DNA from: Cyanobium sp. N.Huapi 1H5
Lineage (GTDB): Bacteria > Cyanobacteriota > Cyanobacteriia > PCC-6307 > Cyanobiaceae
NCBI RefSeq assembly: GCF_024345535.1
Contig: NZ_JAGQBH010000004.1
Coordinates: 124,001-188,000 of the forward strand
Direction of reading: 5' to 3'
Length of the DNA stretch: 64,000 nt
Positions 8,870-17,596 of the stretch are shown piece by piece. The position numbers were made by a program, and so were the translations under genes. Below the pieces are notes generated by a model. It saw nothing but the letters and a program-made list of their open reading frames with translations. It was not told the DNA's origin and did not search any database. The stretch's first letter is position 1. Each line of letters starts with the position of its first letter.

Positions 8870-9041
8870 GGCGAATCGGCACGAAAGTGGAAGACATTCA
8901 ATGCATCGATCCCTGCATCGAAGCGGCCCGATGTAACGGCTTCATGAAGAACAACCACGCCTGGTAACAGCTTGGCGGGGCTGGCGGTGACGAACGATTC
9001 ATCGCCCGTAGCGTCAGGCCATCAATCGTGACGAAGCCGCC

Positions 9042-9230
9042 GTGACCCCGAGCCCCAGCCCCCGCTCCGGCAGCGAACTCACCTCCCAGCTCGCCGTGGC
9101 CAGCCTCGGTGCCGGCGTGATCACCACCCTGGCGGTGGCCCAGGGCCAGAGCCCCCTGACGGCCCTCGGCATCACCCTGTTCTCGGCCGTGGCGGCCGTG
9201 GTGGTGGGCCAGGTGATCTCCAGCAATTGA
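9042..9230 (+). CDS. Small conserved-looking membrane protein
   Basis: A 62-residue protein starting at GTG 9042. A polar Ser/Pro-rich head (about 12 residues) is followed by two short hydrophobic helices, LAVASLGAGVITTLAVA and LGITLFSAVAAVVVGQVI, so it is probably a small membrane protein. I do not recognise a function. It stands alone with 172 nt upstream and 79 nt downstream and is followed by a possible terminator, which suggests its own transcript. The start is uncertain because no strong Shine-Dalgarno is present. Confidence 0.6.
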   Translation: MTPSPSPRSGSELTSQLAVASLGAGVITTLAVAQGQSPLTALGITLFSAVAAVVVGQVISSN

Positions 9231-9235
9231 TGGAT

Positions 9236-9274
9236 CTGAAGGTGTGATCCAAACGGCAAGGACTTCAGTTTTTT
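9236..9274 (+). terminator. Possible rho-independent terminator
   Basis: CTGAAG (9236-9241) pairs with CTTCAG (9263-9268), which is followed at once by six T. The loop is long (21 nt) and the stem has only 6 bp, so it may be weak. It lies just after the small membrane protein gene and before the GDSL hydrolase gene. Confidence 0.45.
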
Positions 9275-9309
9275 CCCAGTAGGCTTCCGGCGATCAACCG
9301 GATGCGGAC

Positions 9310-10512
9310 ATGGGTACCGTTCTGCCATGGCTTGGTCTGGCGGCCGCCTTCACGGCGCTGCTGCAGCCCCTGCCCGCCCAGGCACGCATCGCCAGGCTTG
9401 AGCGCCTCTTCGTGGTGGGCGACAGCGTCCTGGACGGTGGCAACGCCGGCCTGAGAACCCAGCTGCAGTCAGGCGGCTCCGTGGTCTTTCCGCCACCGCC
9501 CTATGCCGATGGACGGTTCAGCAATGGACCGACGGCGGTGGAAGTTCTGTGGAATCGCTTCCATCCGCGAGATCCTTTCTTCAGTGCCGCCAACCCCCTG
9601 GCCCCCTTCCGGCCCTCTCTGGCAGGTGGCACCAACTACGCGATCGGCGGGGCGACCACGGGCGTGGCCAACAACAACGGCGTGTCGCCGGTCCTGGGCC
9701 CGGTGATCCCTGGCTTCTTCGAGAATCTCGGCAATGCCTGGCAGCGGAATGCCTTCATTGCTGCAGCACCGGCCTTTGATCCGGCCAGGTCATTGTTCGT
9801 GATCCAGCTGTTTCCCAATGACGTTCTCTATACCCAGACCACCGCTACGTTGACCCAGTCCCCGGGACTGCTGGCCGGCAGTTTCGACGGCGCTCTTCAA
9901 CCTGGCCCCCCGACGATTCAGCCCCCGCCACCATCAATCGAGGCGCAGGTGTTTCAACAGGTCATCAGCAACGCCGTCAACAACGTCGTGGCGACGGCCG
10001 TTGACTTCCATCAGCGGGGGGCCCGCAACATTCTCGTGTTCAACTCCCCTGACCTGGGTCGCCTCCCGGGGGCAGGGCCTCCGGGCGGGCCCCAGGCACA
10101 GACCCTCAGCCTCCTTTCCACCATCTTCAATGCCTCGATCGAAAGCGCCCTGGACCAGGTGCGACCGACCCTGGCCGGATCCCGCCTGTCGCTGTTCGAC
10201 TTCCACGGCCTGAGCAGCCGAATCTATTCCGATCCCGGAGCCTTTGGCCTGGATGGCTCCCTGGTGCCCTGCATCCGCGACATCGCCTGCCTGAGCGATC
10301 CCCAGACGGCCGCCCGGCGCCTGTTCTGGGACGATCTCCATCCCACGACGGCTTTCCATCAGCGCGTCGGGCTGGCTCTCCACGGCGAGGTGGTCGCCCA
10401 GGTTGCTGGCCCGCTGCCGGTCGTCGGCCTCGGCGTGGCCTTCGGCTGCAGCCGCCGGTTGCGCCGACGGATCAACCGACGGAAGCTTTCGGGCCTCAGG
10501 GCGCTCCGCTGA
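9310..10512 (+). CDS. Exported SGNH/GDSL hydrolase with PEP-CTERM-like tail
   Basis: A 400-residue esterase or lipase-like hydrolase. A signal peptide (about residues 1-26, ending LPAQA) is followed by the GDS block LFVVGDSVLDGGN with the nucleophile Ser, the Gly block NYAIGGATTGVANN, an Asn block (LFPNDVLY) and the catalytic Asp/His in FWDDLHPTTAFH. The C-terminus has GPLPVVGLGVAFGCSRRLRRR, a Pro-containing motif, a hydrophobic stretch and a basic end, resembling exosortase-dependent PEP-CTERM tails of cyanobacteria. It is therefore probably sorted to the outer surface. Its base use is a little less GC-rich than its neighbours. The substrate is unknown; no exosortase gene is in the window. 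Confidence 0.85.
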   Translation: MGTVLPWLGLAAAFTALLQPLPAQARIARLERLFVVGDSVLDGGNAGLRTQLQSGGSVVFPPPPYADGRFSNGPTAVEVLWNRFHPRDPFFSAANPLAPFRPSLAGGTNYAIGGATTGVANNNGVSPVLGPVIPGFFENLGNAWQRNAFIAAAPAFDPARSLFVIQLFPNDVLYTQTTATLTQSPGLLAGSFDGALQPGPPTIQPPPPSIEAQVFQQVISNAVNNVVATAVDFHQRGARNILVFNSPDLGRLPGAGPPGGPQAQTLSLLSTIFNASIESALDQVRPTLAGSRLSLFDFHGLSSRIYSDPGAFGLDGSLVPCIRDIACLSDPQTAARRLFWDDLHPTTAFHQRVGLALHGEVVAQVAGPLPVVGLGVAFGCSRRLRRRINRRKLSGLRALR

Positions 10513-10594
10513 TCCGGCATCCCAAGGGAAACGCAACGCCGCCGGCCTGTGGGATCCGACTGCCAAGCTGCCTGAACGCCACCGCCGACCCTCC

Positions 10595-11830
10595 TTGAGC
10601 ACCGACCTTGGGCCCCATCTCCGGCCACGCCCGGAGGCAAACGCCCCAGTTCCCCTGCGGGATCTGATGCCCGCCCTGGCCAACAAGACCTACTTCAACT
10701 ACGGCGGCCAGGGGCCCCTGCCCTCCCCGTCGTTGGCGGCGATCAGCGAAGCCTTTGCCACCATCCAGGAGCTGGGCCCCTTCAGCGACAACGTCTGGCC
10801 CTACGTGAACCGCACGATGGGGGGGCTGCGGCAGCGGCTGACGGCCTGGTTCGGCGTGGCGCCGGAGCGGGTGGCCTTCACCGAGAACGTCACCTCGGGG
10901 TGCGTGCTGCCCCTCTGGGGCCTGCCCTGGGAGCCGGGCGATGAGCTGCTCGTCGGCGATGCGGAGCACTACGGCGTGGTGGCCGCCCTCGAGGAGCTGG
11001 CCCGGCGCCACCGGCTGCGGATCACCTCCCTGCCAGTGGCCGATCTCACCGGTGACGCGGCCGCCGCAGCCGCGGCGGTGGGCGAGCGGCTGGAGGCGGC
11101 CCTGACCCCCCGCACCCGGCTGGTGGTGCTCTCCCACCTGCTCTGGAACACCGGCCAGACGATGCCGATCGCAGCGGTGGCGGCCCAGCTGGCCGGCCAT
11201 CCCCGCCACCCCTGGCTGCTGGTGGATGCGGCCCAGTCCCTGGGCAGCCTGCCGGTGGCCGAGGCGGCCGCCGCCGCCGACATCTATGCCTGCACCGGCC
11301 ACAAGTGGTGCTGCGGCCCGGAAGGTCTGGGTGCGGTGGCCGTCTCCGAGCGGCTGCTGGAGGCGAGCAGCCCCACCCTCATCGGCTGGCGCACCCTGGA
11401 GCACGATGGACCGGGCGCCGGCGGCTACCACCGCGACGCCCGCCGCTTCGAGGTGGCCACCTCCTGCACCCCCCTGTTCGCCGGGCTGGACAGCTCACTT
11501 CAACTGCTGGAGGCCGAAGGCGATGCCGACCTGCGACTGGGTGCAATCCGGGAGCGCAGCCTCCAACTCTGGGAAGGCCTGCAGCGGATTGGCGGGGTCC
11601 GGACCCTGCTGGCGGTGCCCCCGCCGGCGGGGCTGGTGAGCTTCACGATGGCCGATCCCGGGGGAGACCCCCTGGATCCGGCCGCCGTCGTCAAGCGGCT
11701 GGGGGATCGGGGCACCTGGCTGCGAACCCTGGAATTCCCCCGCTGCGTGCGGGCCTGCACCCACCTGGTCAGCACGGCGGAGGAGGTGGAGCGGCTGCTG
11801 GATCAGCTGACTCAGCTTTCGGTGGGCTGA
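10595..11830 (+). CDS. Class V PLP-dependent aminotransferase (isopenicillin-N-epimerase/cysteine-desulfurase-like)
   Basis: A fold-type I PLP enzyme of about 411 residues. Conserved pieces are KTYFNYGGQGPLP, VAFTENVTSGC, the PLP-binding Asp in LLVDAAQSLGSLP and the Schiff-base Lys in CTGHKWCCGPEGLG. It belongs to the cyanobacterial branch related to SufS and isopenicillin N epimerase; the substrate is not known, and sulfur removal from cysteine or its derivatives is possible. The start is uncertain: TTG 10595 gives the N-terminal lead usual before the FNYGG motif, while ATG 10667 starts only a few residues before the core; neither has a strong ribosome-binding site. The reading frame stays open upstream into the hydrolase gene. 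It converges on the MscS gene. Confidence 0.85.
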   Translation: MSTDLGPHLRPRPEANAPVPLRDLMPALANKTYFNYGGQGPLPSPSLAAISEAFATIQELGPFSDNVWPYVNRTMGGLRQRLTAWFGVAPERVAFTENVTSGCVLPLWGLPWEPGDELLVGDAEHYGVVAALEELARRHRLRITSLPVADLTGDAAAAAAAVGERLEAALTPRTRLVVLSHLLWNTGQTMPIAAVAAQLAGHPRHPWLLVDAAQSLGSLPVAEAAAAADIYACTGHKWCCGPEGLGAVAVSERLLEASSPTLIGWRTLEHDGPGAGGYHRDARRFEVATSCTPLFAGLDSSLQLLEAEGDADLRLGAIRERSLQLWEGLQRIGGVRTLLAVPPPAGLVSFTMADPGGDPLDPAAVVKRLGDRGTWLRTLEFPRCVRACTHLVSTAEEVERLLDQLTQLSVG

Positions 11831-11868
11831 AGGTTGGCCCTACGGAAGTTCAGCCCTGGAGAGTCCCG

Positions 11869-11901
11869 GGAGTGGGAACTCGGAGTGGGAACTCAGTTCC
11901 C
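11869..11901. repeat. Tandem 13-bp repeat plus inverted repeat between convergent genes
   Basis: GGAGTGGGAACTC occurs twice in direct tandem at 11869-11881 and 11882-11894. The second copy also forms a perfect inverted repeat, GGGAACT-C-AGTTCCC (11887-11901). It lies in the gap between the convergent aminotransferase and MscS genes and includes the MscS stop codon. It could form a hairpin that ends or protects transcripts, but there is no T-tract. Confidence 0.7.
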
Positions 11902-12699
11902 GCCCTGGGCCATGCCGACAGGAATCCGCGGCACCGGGAATCCATGTTTGCCAAGGACCTCCACGATCATGCGGTTGGTATCGAAGTAAACCTGCCAGTA
12001 GTGGTCGGTGTGGGTGTAGGGACGCACCGCCAGCCGGGGGCCCCGCTCGCTGAACTCGAGCACTTCGATGTCGGCCGGGGTGTTGGGATCCTGGTTGGGA
12101 ACGGCCTTGATCCCTTCCTTCAGCAGGGCGATGGCCTTGCCCACGTCGGCGCTGTTGTCGAGCTGGGCGACCAGATCGACCCTGCGGTAGGGGTGGGAGG
12201 AGAAGTTCTGGATGGTGTCGGAGAACAGCTTGCCGTTGGGGACGATGTTGCGAACGCAATCCAACGCCTGGATGGTGGTGACGAACATGCCGATCTCCTC
12301 CACCGTTCCCGTCACACCGCCGGCGGTGATGAAGTCGCCGACACTGAACGGACGGAAGACCTGCAGGAACACCCCGGCCGCGAAGTTGCTCAGCATTCCG
12401 CTCCAGGCGGCGCCGATGGCCACACCGGCACCGGCCAGAAGGGCGGCGAAACTGGCGGTCTGGATGCCGAAGAAGCCCAGGATCGCGACCACCAGGATGA
12501 CCCGGAGGACCGCCCCCAGAATGTTGATCAGATAGCCGATGACCGTGGGGTCAAGGGTGCCGGCGGACAGCCCTCTCTTGAGGATGCGAAGGGCAAACCT
12601 GATGCACCAGCCACCGGCAATCCAGAGGGCAACGGCACCGGCGAACTTGAACAGAAAGGGGATGACGACACTCGCCACCAGAGCCAGGTTTGTCGGCAT
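11893..12699 (-). CDS. Small-conductance mechanosensitive channel, MscS family
   Basis: A 268-residue channel, about the length of E. coli MscS. It opens under membrane tension to release solutes after hypo-osmotic shock. Three hydrophobic helices lie in the first 100 residues; the pore helix is the Gly/Ala-rich LLAGAGVAIGAAWSGMLSNFAAGVFL, split here into AGAGVAIGAAWSG and MLSNFAAGVFL. The beta domain follows with FSVGDFI, GTVEEIGMFVT and the typical VPNGKLFSDTIQNFS. I chose ATG 12699; TTG 12720 would add seven residues. About 180 nt separate it from aqpZ, upstream on the same strand. A second, larger MscS protein lies at 60-61.7 kb. Confidence 0.9.
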   Translation of the reverse strand: MPTNLALVASVVIPFLFKFAGAVALWIAGGWCIRFALRILKRGLSAGTLDPTVIGYLINILGAVLRVILVVAILGFFGIQTASFAALLAGAGVAIGAAWSGMLSNFAAGVFLQVFRPFSVGDFITAGGVTGTVEEIGMFVTTIQALDCVRNIVPNGKLFSDTIQNFSSHPYRRVDLVAQLDNSADVGKAIALLKEGIKAVPNQDPNTPADIEVLEFSERGPRLAVRPYTHTDHYWQVYFDTNRMIVEVLGKHGFPVPRIPVGMAQGGN

Positions 12700-12877
12700 C
12701 AGACCAGAGACGGCGCTCAATTCCGGATCAACGTATCAACGCCGTTGCAGAGCGGCAGTGATTCCTCCGGAAATCTTCCGACATCCCCCACACCATCGAT
12801 CCCCTTTCCCTGACAGGGTCCATCCCGGCGCCAAGGGGGAGGGTGCCGAGGCGAGGGCGCCGGGAAGCGGATGCCGA

Positions 12878-13618
12878 TCAGTGCTCCCCCGCCTCCAGCA
12901 GATGGCGCTGCACCCAGCCCGCCAGGAGCGCGCCCACGATCGGGGCGACCCAGAACAGCCACAGCTGACCGATGGCCTCGCCCCCCACCCAGAGGGCCAC
13001 GCCGGTGCTGCGGGCCGGATTCACCGACGTGTTGGTGACGGGAATGCTGATCAGGTGGATGAGCACCAGGGACAGGCCGATCGGGACCCCGGCGAAGTCC
13101 TTGATCGCGTCCCGGTGGGTGGCGCCCAGGATCACCAGCAGGAAGAAGAAGGTCAGCAGCACCTCGATGATCAGGGCCGCCCAGAAGCCGTAGCCCCCCG
13201 GGGAATGGGCACCGAAGCCGTTGGTGGCGAGGGGGTTGCTGCCGATCAGCTCAAACCCCTTGCGGCCGCTGGCGATGCCGTAGAGGAGCCCGCCGGCCAG
13301 GACACCGCCGAGCACCTGGGCGACGACATAGGGCAACAGGGCCGAGCTGGGGAAGCGGCCGCTGGCCCAGAGGCCGAAGCTCACCGCCGGATTGATATGG
13401 CACCCAGAGACATGGCCGATGGCGTAGGCCATCGTCAGCAGGGTCAGGCCGAAGGCCAGCGCCACCCCGACGAATCCCAGACCCAGCGGATTGGTGTCCC
13501 CCTGGCCGTAGGGGAACACGGCCGCCAGGACCGCACTGCCGCAGCCGCCGAACACGAGCCAGAAGGTGCCGAGCAGTTCCGCCAGGAACCGCTTCGGCAT
13601 CGGAACGGGAGCAGACAT
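12878..13618 (-). CDS. aqpZ: Aquaporin Z-type water channel
   Basis: A 246-residue major intrinsic protein with six membrane helices and two half-helices bearing NPA motifs: HINPAVSFG and VNPARSTG. The residues around them (H next to the first half and R after the second NPA) fit a narrow, water-selective AqpZ filter rather than a glycerol facilitator. The N-terminal [22 protein letters not shown] is typical. It is 50 nt after murE on the same strand and is followed by the MscS channel gene, so two osmotic-stress membrane proteins lie side by side. A GATAGT element about 30 nt before the start could be a -10 box. Confidence 0.95.
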   Translation of the reverse strand: MSAPVPMPKRFLAELLGTFWLVFGGCGSAVLAAVFPYGQGDTNPLGLGFVGVALAFGLTLLTMAYAIGHVSGCHINPAVSFGLWASGRFPSSALLPYVVAQVLGGVLAGGLLYGIASGRKGFELIGSNPLATNGFGAHSPGGYGFWAALIIEVLLTFFFLLVILGATHRDAIKDFAGVPIGLSLVLIHLISIPVTNTSVNPARSTGVALWVGGEAIGQLWLFWVAPIVGALLAGWVQRHLLEAGEH

Positions 13619-13668
13619 GGCGGGGAATGGCCTGAGGACGCCTCACTATCCCCCGCCGTCCCCCCGGC

Positions 13669-15243
13669 TCAGCCGCCGGCGCGGGCCATCAGGGCCCTGG
13701 CGGCCTCCTCCCGATCATCGAAATGCACCTTGGTGGTGCCGAGGATCTGGTAGTCCTCGTGCCCCTTGCCGGCGATCAGCACCAGGTCCTCCGGCGCCGC
13801 CGCGGCGATGGCGGCGGCGATCGCCGCGGCCCGGTCCCCTTCCACCACCAGCTCGGTGCCGGCTGGGATCCCCGCCACCACGTCATCGAGGATCCGCTGG
13901 GGGTCCTCGGTGCGGGGGTTGTCGGAGGTCACCACCACCGCGTCGGCCAGGCGGGCGGCGATCGCCGCCATCCGGGGCCGCTTGGTGCGGTCCCGGTCAC
14001 CGCCGCAGCCGAACACGCAGATCAGCCGCCCCTGGCTGAAGGGCCGGCAGGCCGCCAGGGCATTGGCGAGGCCGTCGGGGGTGTGGGCGTAATCCACCAG
14101 CACCGATGGCAGGGGCACCCCCGCCGGCCCGCCGACCCGCTCCATGCGTCCCGGCACACCCCGGAAGCTGGCCAGGCCGTCGAGCAGCGGCGGCAGGGCC
14201 AGTCCCTGCTGCAGCAGGGCCCCCACCGCCTCCAGCAGGTTCATCAGGTTGAAGCGTCCCACCAGGGGCGAGCGGAAGGTCCCCTCCCCCAGCGGGCTGT
14301 GCAGGCGGCCGCTGACCCCGTCGGCGCCCATCACCAGATCACTGATGTGCAGCTCCACCGCCGGATCCTCCAGGGAACTGCGCCAGCAGGGGCCGGCGCC
14401 GGATCCCCGGTCGGCCGTTCCCAGCCGCTCGGCCAGGCGGGCCCCCCAGGGGTCATCGACGTTGACCACGGCGCCCCCGTCGAGCAGATCCGAGGCGAAC
14501 AGCTGCGCCTTGGCCTCGAAGTAGGCCTCCATCGACGGGTGATAGTCGAGGTGGTCCTGGGTGAGGTTGGTGAACACCGCCCCGGCGAAGCGGCAACCGG
14601 CCACCCGCCGCTGATCGAGGGCGTGGGAGCTCACCTCCATGGCGGCGATGCTGCTGCCCGCCGCCACGGCCTGGGCCAGATCGGCCTGCAGCAGATCGGC
14701 GAAGGCGGTGGTGTGGGTGGCTGTGGCGCTGTAGCCGGGCCAGCGGTTCTGCAGGGTGCCGAACAGGGCGGACGGGTGGCCCGCCGCCGCCGCCAGATGC
14801 TCGATCAGGTAGGTGGTGGTGGTCTTGCCGTTCGTGCCGGTGACACCGATCAGGGCCAGACGCCGGCTGGGCTGGCCCCAGAATTCCGCCGCCAGCCGGC
14901 CGGCCCAGAGGGCCAGGGGGGGCTCCACCACCAGCACCGGATCGCCGGGGGCCGGGGGCCGGGCGGCCGCCGCCGCCGGCCCGATCACCGCCGCCACCGC
15001 ACCGGCGGCCAGCACCTCGGGCCAGAAGCTGCCGCCATCCACCGCCGTGCCGGGCAGGCCCACGAACAGGGTGCCGGGGCCGACGCGGCGGGAATCGCAG
15101 CTGACACCGCTGACCACCGCCTGGGCCAGGGCGCCGGTGGGGTCGGGCAGCGGCGGCAGACCCACCTGATGCAGGAGCGGCTGAAGCAGCGGGGACATGG
15201 CGGCGCCGGCGGCGTCCGGCGGGACGAAGCTGGCGCCTGTCAT
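13669..15243 (-). CDS. murE: UDP-MurNAc-tripeptide synthetase MurE
   Basis: An ATP-dependent amide ligase of about 524 residues that adds the third amino acid, meso-diaminopimelate in cyanobacteria, to UDP-MurNAc-L-Ala-D-Glu in the cytoplasm. The ATP loop is [14 protein letters not shown]; the carbamylated-Lys region, [13 protein letters not shown] and the C-terminal [10 protein letters not shown] are visible. The DNPR motif, which marks mDAP specificity, is present as [13 protein letters not shown] 15243 is used; ATG 15198 (MSPLLQPLL) matches the usual N-terminus better and may be the true start. It is 10 nt after a glutaredoxin-like gene and may be in one unit with yidD. Confidence 0.95.
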   Translation of the reverse strand: MTGASFVPPDAAGAAMSPLLQPLLHQVGLPPLPDPTGALAQAVVSGVSCDSRRVGPGTLFVGLPGTAVDGGSFWPEVLAAGAVAAVIGPAAAAARPPAPGDPVLVVEPPLALWAGRLAAEFWGQPSRRLALIGVTGTNGKTTTTYLIEHLAAAAGHPSALFGTLQNRWPGYSATATHTTAFADLLQADLAQAVAAGSSIAAMEVSSHALDQRRVAGCRFAGAVFTNLTQDHLDYHPSMEAYFEAKAQLFASDLLDGGAVVNVDDPWGARLAERLGTADRGSGAGPCWRSSLEDPAVELHISDLVMGADGVSGRLHSPLGEGTFRSPLVGRFNLMNLLEAVGALLQQGLALPPLLDGLASFRGVPGRMERVGGPAGVPLPSVLVDYAHTPDGLANALAACRPFSQGRLICVFGCGGDRDRTKRPRMAAIAARLADAVVVTSDNPRTEDPQRILDDVVAGIPAGTELVVEGDRAAAIAAAIAAAAPEDLVLIAGKGHEDYQILGTTKVHFDDREEAARALMARAGG

Positions 15244-15253
15244 AGCGGAAGGT

Positions 15254-15532
15254 TCAGCGCACGCCCTGCTTGATCAGCCAGGCCTGCAGCTGGGCTCCCG
15301 CCAGCCGGGGGGACACCCGCGGAAGCTCCCGCAAGGGGCCGTAGGCTCCGGCCGCCACCGCCACCGCCACCGCCAGCACGGGCACGGCCAGCCCGTAGCG
15401 CCCCTGCAGGACCGGGTCGGTGTCCACATCGATCACGTGCAGGGGCTGGGGGGGATCCAGGGCCCCCAGCTTCTCCTCGAGGCCTTCGCACAGGCAGCAG
15501 CCCTGGCGCGTGAACAGCAGCAGTTCCTGCAT
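15254..15532 (-). CDS. Glutaredoxin-like (DUF836) protein
   Basis: A 92-residue thioredoxin-fold protein. [19 protein letters not shown] has the redox CxxC motif (C13-x-x-C16 region) right after the first strand, and HVIDVDTDP is the second strand with the usual Asp pair. The cis-Pro that ends the third strand is present in GLAVPVLAV. The family (glutaredoxin-like, C-terminal domain type) is small and of unclear target. ATG 15532 overlaps the yidD stop by one base (TGATG), so translation is coupled. The long upstream extension of this frame is only the antisense of rpsD. Confidence 0.82.
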   Translation of the reverse strand: MQELLLFTRQGCCLCEGLEEKLGALDPPQPLHVIDVDTDPVLQGRYGLAVPVLAVAVAVAAGAYGPLRELPRVSPRLAGAQLQAWLIKQGVR

Positions 15533-15864
15533 CAGTCCGGGACCGGGTCGCAGCCGCAGGGGGTGAAGGGATGGCAGCGGCAGACGCGCTTCACGGTCAG
15601 CCAGCCGCCGCGCCAGGGCCCGTGGCGGCTGATGGCCTCCAGCCCGTAGGCGCTGCAGCTGGGAATGAAGCGGCAGCGGGGGCCCAGCAGGGGGGAGATC
15701 CAGCGCCGGTAGGCGCCGATCAGGGCCAGCAGCAGGGCAGCCACGGCGGCCGACAGGGGTGAGGCCGGAGGAGCCGGTAGGGCGCCCTGGAGGAGGCCGG
15801 GACCGTCGCCGCCTAGGGTGGGTGGTTGGCGCAGCACGCGCGGGCATCCGGGTTTCCCCAGCAT
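15532..15864 (-). CDS. yidD: Membrane protein insertion efficiency factor YidD
   Basis: A YidD-family protein, which aids YidC-dependent membrane insertion at the inner membrane face. The conserved core runs from [18 protein letters not shown] through [15 protein letters not shown] to [14 protein letters not shown], with the usual cysteines. The frame gives 110 residues, about 30 more than typical YidD; the extra N-terminus is Pro/Gly-rich, and a shorter start may be used. In many bacteria yidD lies in the rpmH-rnpA-yidC run; here that run is at 4.6-6.9 kb and yidD has moved next to rpsD, with which it is divergent. Confidence 0.88.
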   Translation of the reverse strand: MLGKPGCPRVLRQPPTLGGDGPGLLQGALPAPPASPLSAAVAALLLALIGAYRRWISPLLGPRCRFIPSCSAYGLEAISRHGPWRGGWLTVKRVCRCHPFTPCGCDPVPD

Positions 15865-15910
15865 GCCGCAACCGTGACTCTCGCCGTCCCCACCTCCGAT
15901 ACCTTCCCTT

Positions 15911-16519
15911 ATGTCTCGCTACCGCGGCCCTCGCCTGAGGATCACGCGGCGCTTGGGGGACCTTCCCGGTCTCACCCGTAAGGCCGCCAAACGGTCTTAT
16001 CCCCCCGGTCAGCACGGCCAAGCCCGTCGCAAGCGCTCCGAATACGCGATCCGTCTCGAAGAAAAGCAGAAACTGCGCTTCAACTACGGCATTTCCGAAC
16101 GTCAGCTGGTGCGCTACGTGAAGAAAGCCCGAGCCCAGGAGGGTTCCACCGGAACCAACCTGCTCAAACTGCTCGAGAACCGCCTCGACAACATCTGTTT
16201 CCGCCTCGGCCTGGGCCCCACCGTTCCCGGCGCCCGCCAGCTGGTGAACCATGGCCACGTCACCGTGAACGGCCGTGTGGTGGACATCCCCAGCTACCAG
16301 TGCAGGGCCGGCGACGTGGTCGCCATCCGCGAGCGCAAGTGCAGCAAGGCCCTGGCGGAAGCCAACCTGGCTTTCCCCGGCCTGGCGAACATCCCGCCCC
16401 ACCTCGAGTTCGACAAGGCCAAGATGACCGCCAAAGTGGGCGGCCGCATCGAGCGCGAATGGGTCGCCCTCGAGATCAACGAACTGCTGGTGGTGGAGTT
16501 CTACAGCCGCAAGGTCTGA
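15911..16519 (+). CDS. rpsD: 30S ribosomal protein S4
   Basis: A 202-residue S4 protein, a primary binder of 16S rRNA and initiator of 30S assembly. It begins [20 protein letters not shown], typical of cyanobacterial and plastid S4, has [20 protein letters not shown], and an S4 RNA-binding domain at about residues 92-155 ([23 protein letters not shown]). It is a single gene, not in the alpha operon, as is usual in cyanobacteria. A GATACC element some 15 nt before the start may be a -10 box. It ends at a strong terminator. Confidence 0.97.
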   Translation: MSRYRGPRLRITRRLGDLPGLTRKAAKRSYPPGQHGQARRKRSEYAIRLEEKQKLRFNYGISERQLVRYVKKARAQEGSTGTNLLKLLENRLDNICFRLGLGPTVPGARQLVNHGHVTVNGRVVDIPSYQCRAGDVVAIRERKCSKALAEANLAFPGLANIPPHLEFDKAKMTAKVGGRIEREWVALEINELLVVEFYSRKV

Positions 16520-16545
16520 GCCCCTTCCCCATCCGAACCCTTCCC

Positions 16546-16573
16546 AGCCCCCGCCCATCAGCGGGGGCTTTTT
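16546..16573 (+). terminator. Rho-independent terminator of rpsD
   Basis: AGCCCCCGC (16546-16554) pairs perfectly with GCGGGGGCT (16561-16569) around a 6-nt loop and runs into a T-tract. It lies 26 nt after the rpsD stop, and ends 34 nt before the next gene's ATG. Confidence 0.93.
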
Positions 16574-16607
16574 GCGGCCTATGATCGCAAACCATCAGAA
16601 AGAGAGC

Positions 16608-17519
16608 ATGGACAAACGAATTGTCCTGGTCGCCAATCTTCCCTGTTCCGCAGGCACCTACCTCTTTCACTACATCGCCAAAGCCCTGGATGGGAACGCC
16701 TGGCTCACCGGCGAAACCAACCCCTATTCCTACAATCCACCAACAACGTACTTCCCAGAAGATCCCTTGCATCGGGTTCGCGCCCTGGAGCTGTTCACCA
16801 GGGAAGAGGCCCTCCAGGAGTACAAACGACGGCTTGATCTGCTCGTCGACAGGTTTCTCGCCCATCAGGAGGCTTCCGTCCTGATGATCCGCGACCACAG
16901 CTTTGGCGAGGGCTGGAGATTCCGGCATTTCCCTGATGGTTCCGCCGCGCCAAGCCTGGTGGAGATGCTTGACGACCGACAGATTCCCCATACCTGCATC
17001 TACACCCATCGCGACCCGTTCGACACCTGGCTCTCCATGGGCCGCTCCTTCTCCTCGATGGCGAACGCCTTCAAGCGCCTCGATGACTACGCGGACTTTT
17101 ACTTCAACAGCTGGCTGGCCTGGAGCAACCACAGCCACCCCCTCATCAACCTGCACATCGAGACCCTCGCCCTGGATGAGCAGCGGGAAAGGAACCGGAT
17201 CCGTTCCTCCGTGCTCGGCGCCGCCGCCGCATCCCGTCTGGAAGCGGCGGAACAACCGATCCAGATTTCGCGCGACGAGATGGGCTCCGGGGCCAGTGGC
17301 CGCAGAGCCGAACGGCCACGGCTCATGAAGCGCCACCCCTTCACCACGGCGGTCTTTCGCGAAGCCACGCACGCACAGTCGCTGCACCGATTGCGCGAGG
17401 CCCTGGGCTATGGCGACCCCATCGCCATGACGTCGCGGATGAGGCTCTCCTGCCTGATGCAGGATCTCAAGGCCGTCGCCCGTCGCCTCAGGCAGGGAGT
17501 CTCCCAAGCCACGCGTTGA
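16608..17519 (+). CDS. Sulfotransferase-like P-loop protein
   Basis: A 303-residue protein that looks like a divergent sulfotransferase. Near the N-terminus LVANLPCSAGTYLFHYIAKAL resembles the 5'-phosphosulfate loop of PAPS-dependent enzymes (split as VANLPCSAGTYL and FHYIAKAL), and YTHRDPFDTWLSMGRSF resembles the 3'-phosphate-binding RDPxD/Ser motif. The C-terminus (MKRHPFTTAVFREATHAQS) is basic. ATG 16608 is preceded by AAAGAGAG, a fair ribosome-binding site, and lies outside the rpsD terminator; earlier starts would sit inside the hairpin. It has its own transcription unit. The acceptor is unknown; a role in sulfated surface glycans is only a guess. Confidence 0.6.
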   Translation: MDKRIVLVANLPCSAGTYLFHYIAKALDGNAWLTGETNPYSYNPPTTYFPEDPLHRVRALELFTREEALQEYKRRLDLLVDRFLAHQEASVLMIRDHSFGEGWRFRHFPDGSAAPSLVEMLDDRQIPHTCIYTHRDPFDTWLSMGRSFSSMANAFKRLDDYADFYFNSWLAWSNHSHPLINLHIETLALDEQRERNRIRSSVLGAAAASRLEAAEQPIQISRDEMGSGASGRRAERPRLMKRHPFTTAVFREATHAQSLHRLREALGYGDPIAMTSRMRLSCLMQDLKAVARRLRQGVSQATR

Positions 17520-17596
17520 CGCCTGCGGCCGGCCGCGTCCACTGCCGCTAGCTATGGGCGCAGACGGCCTTGCTGTTGACACCTGTGAAGCCATTC

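Noticed and set aside
8870..9041. Hidden gene or RNA in the gap after the AAA ATPase gene
   Set aside because: Only a short TGCATCGA direct repeat (near 8911 and 8923) was seen; no open frame, tRNA or clear terminator.
15533..16558. Long N-terminal extension of the glutaredoxin-like frame
   Set aside because: The extension is antisense to yidD in part and to rpsD; the thioredoxin fold starts at ATG 15532.
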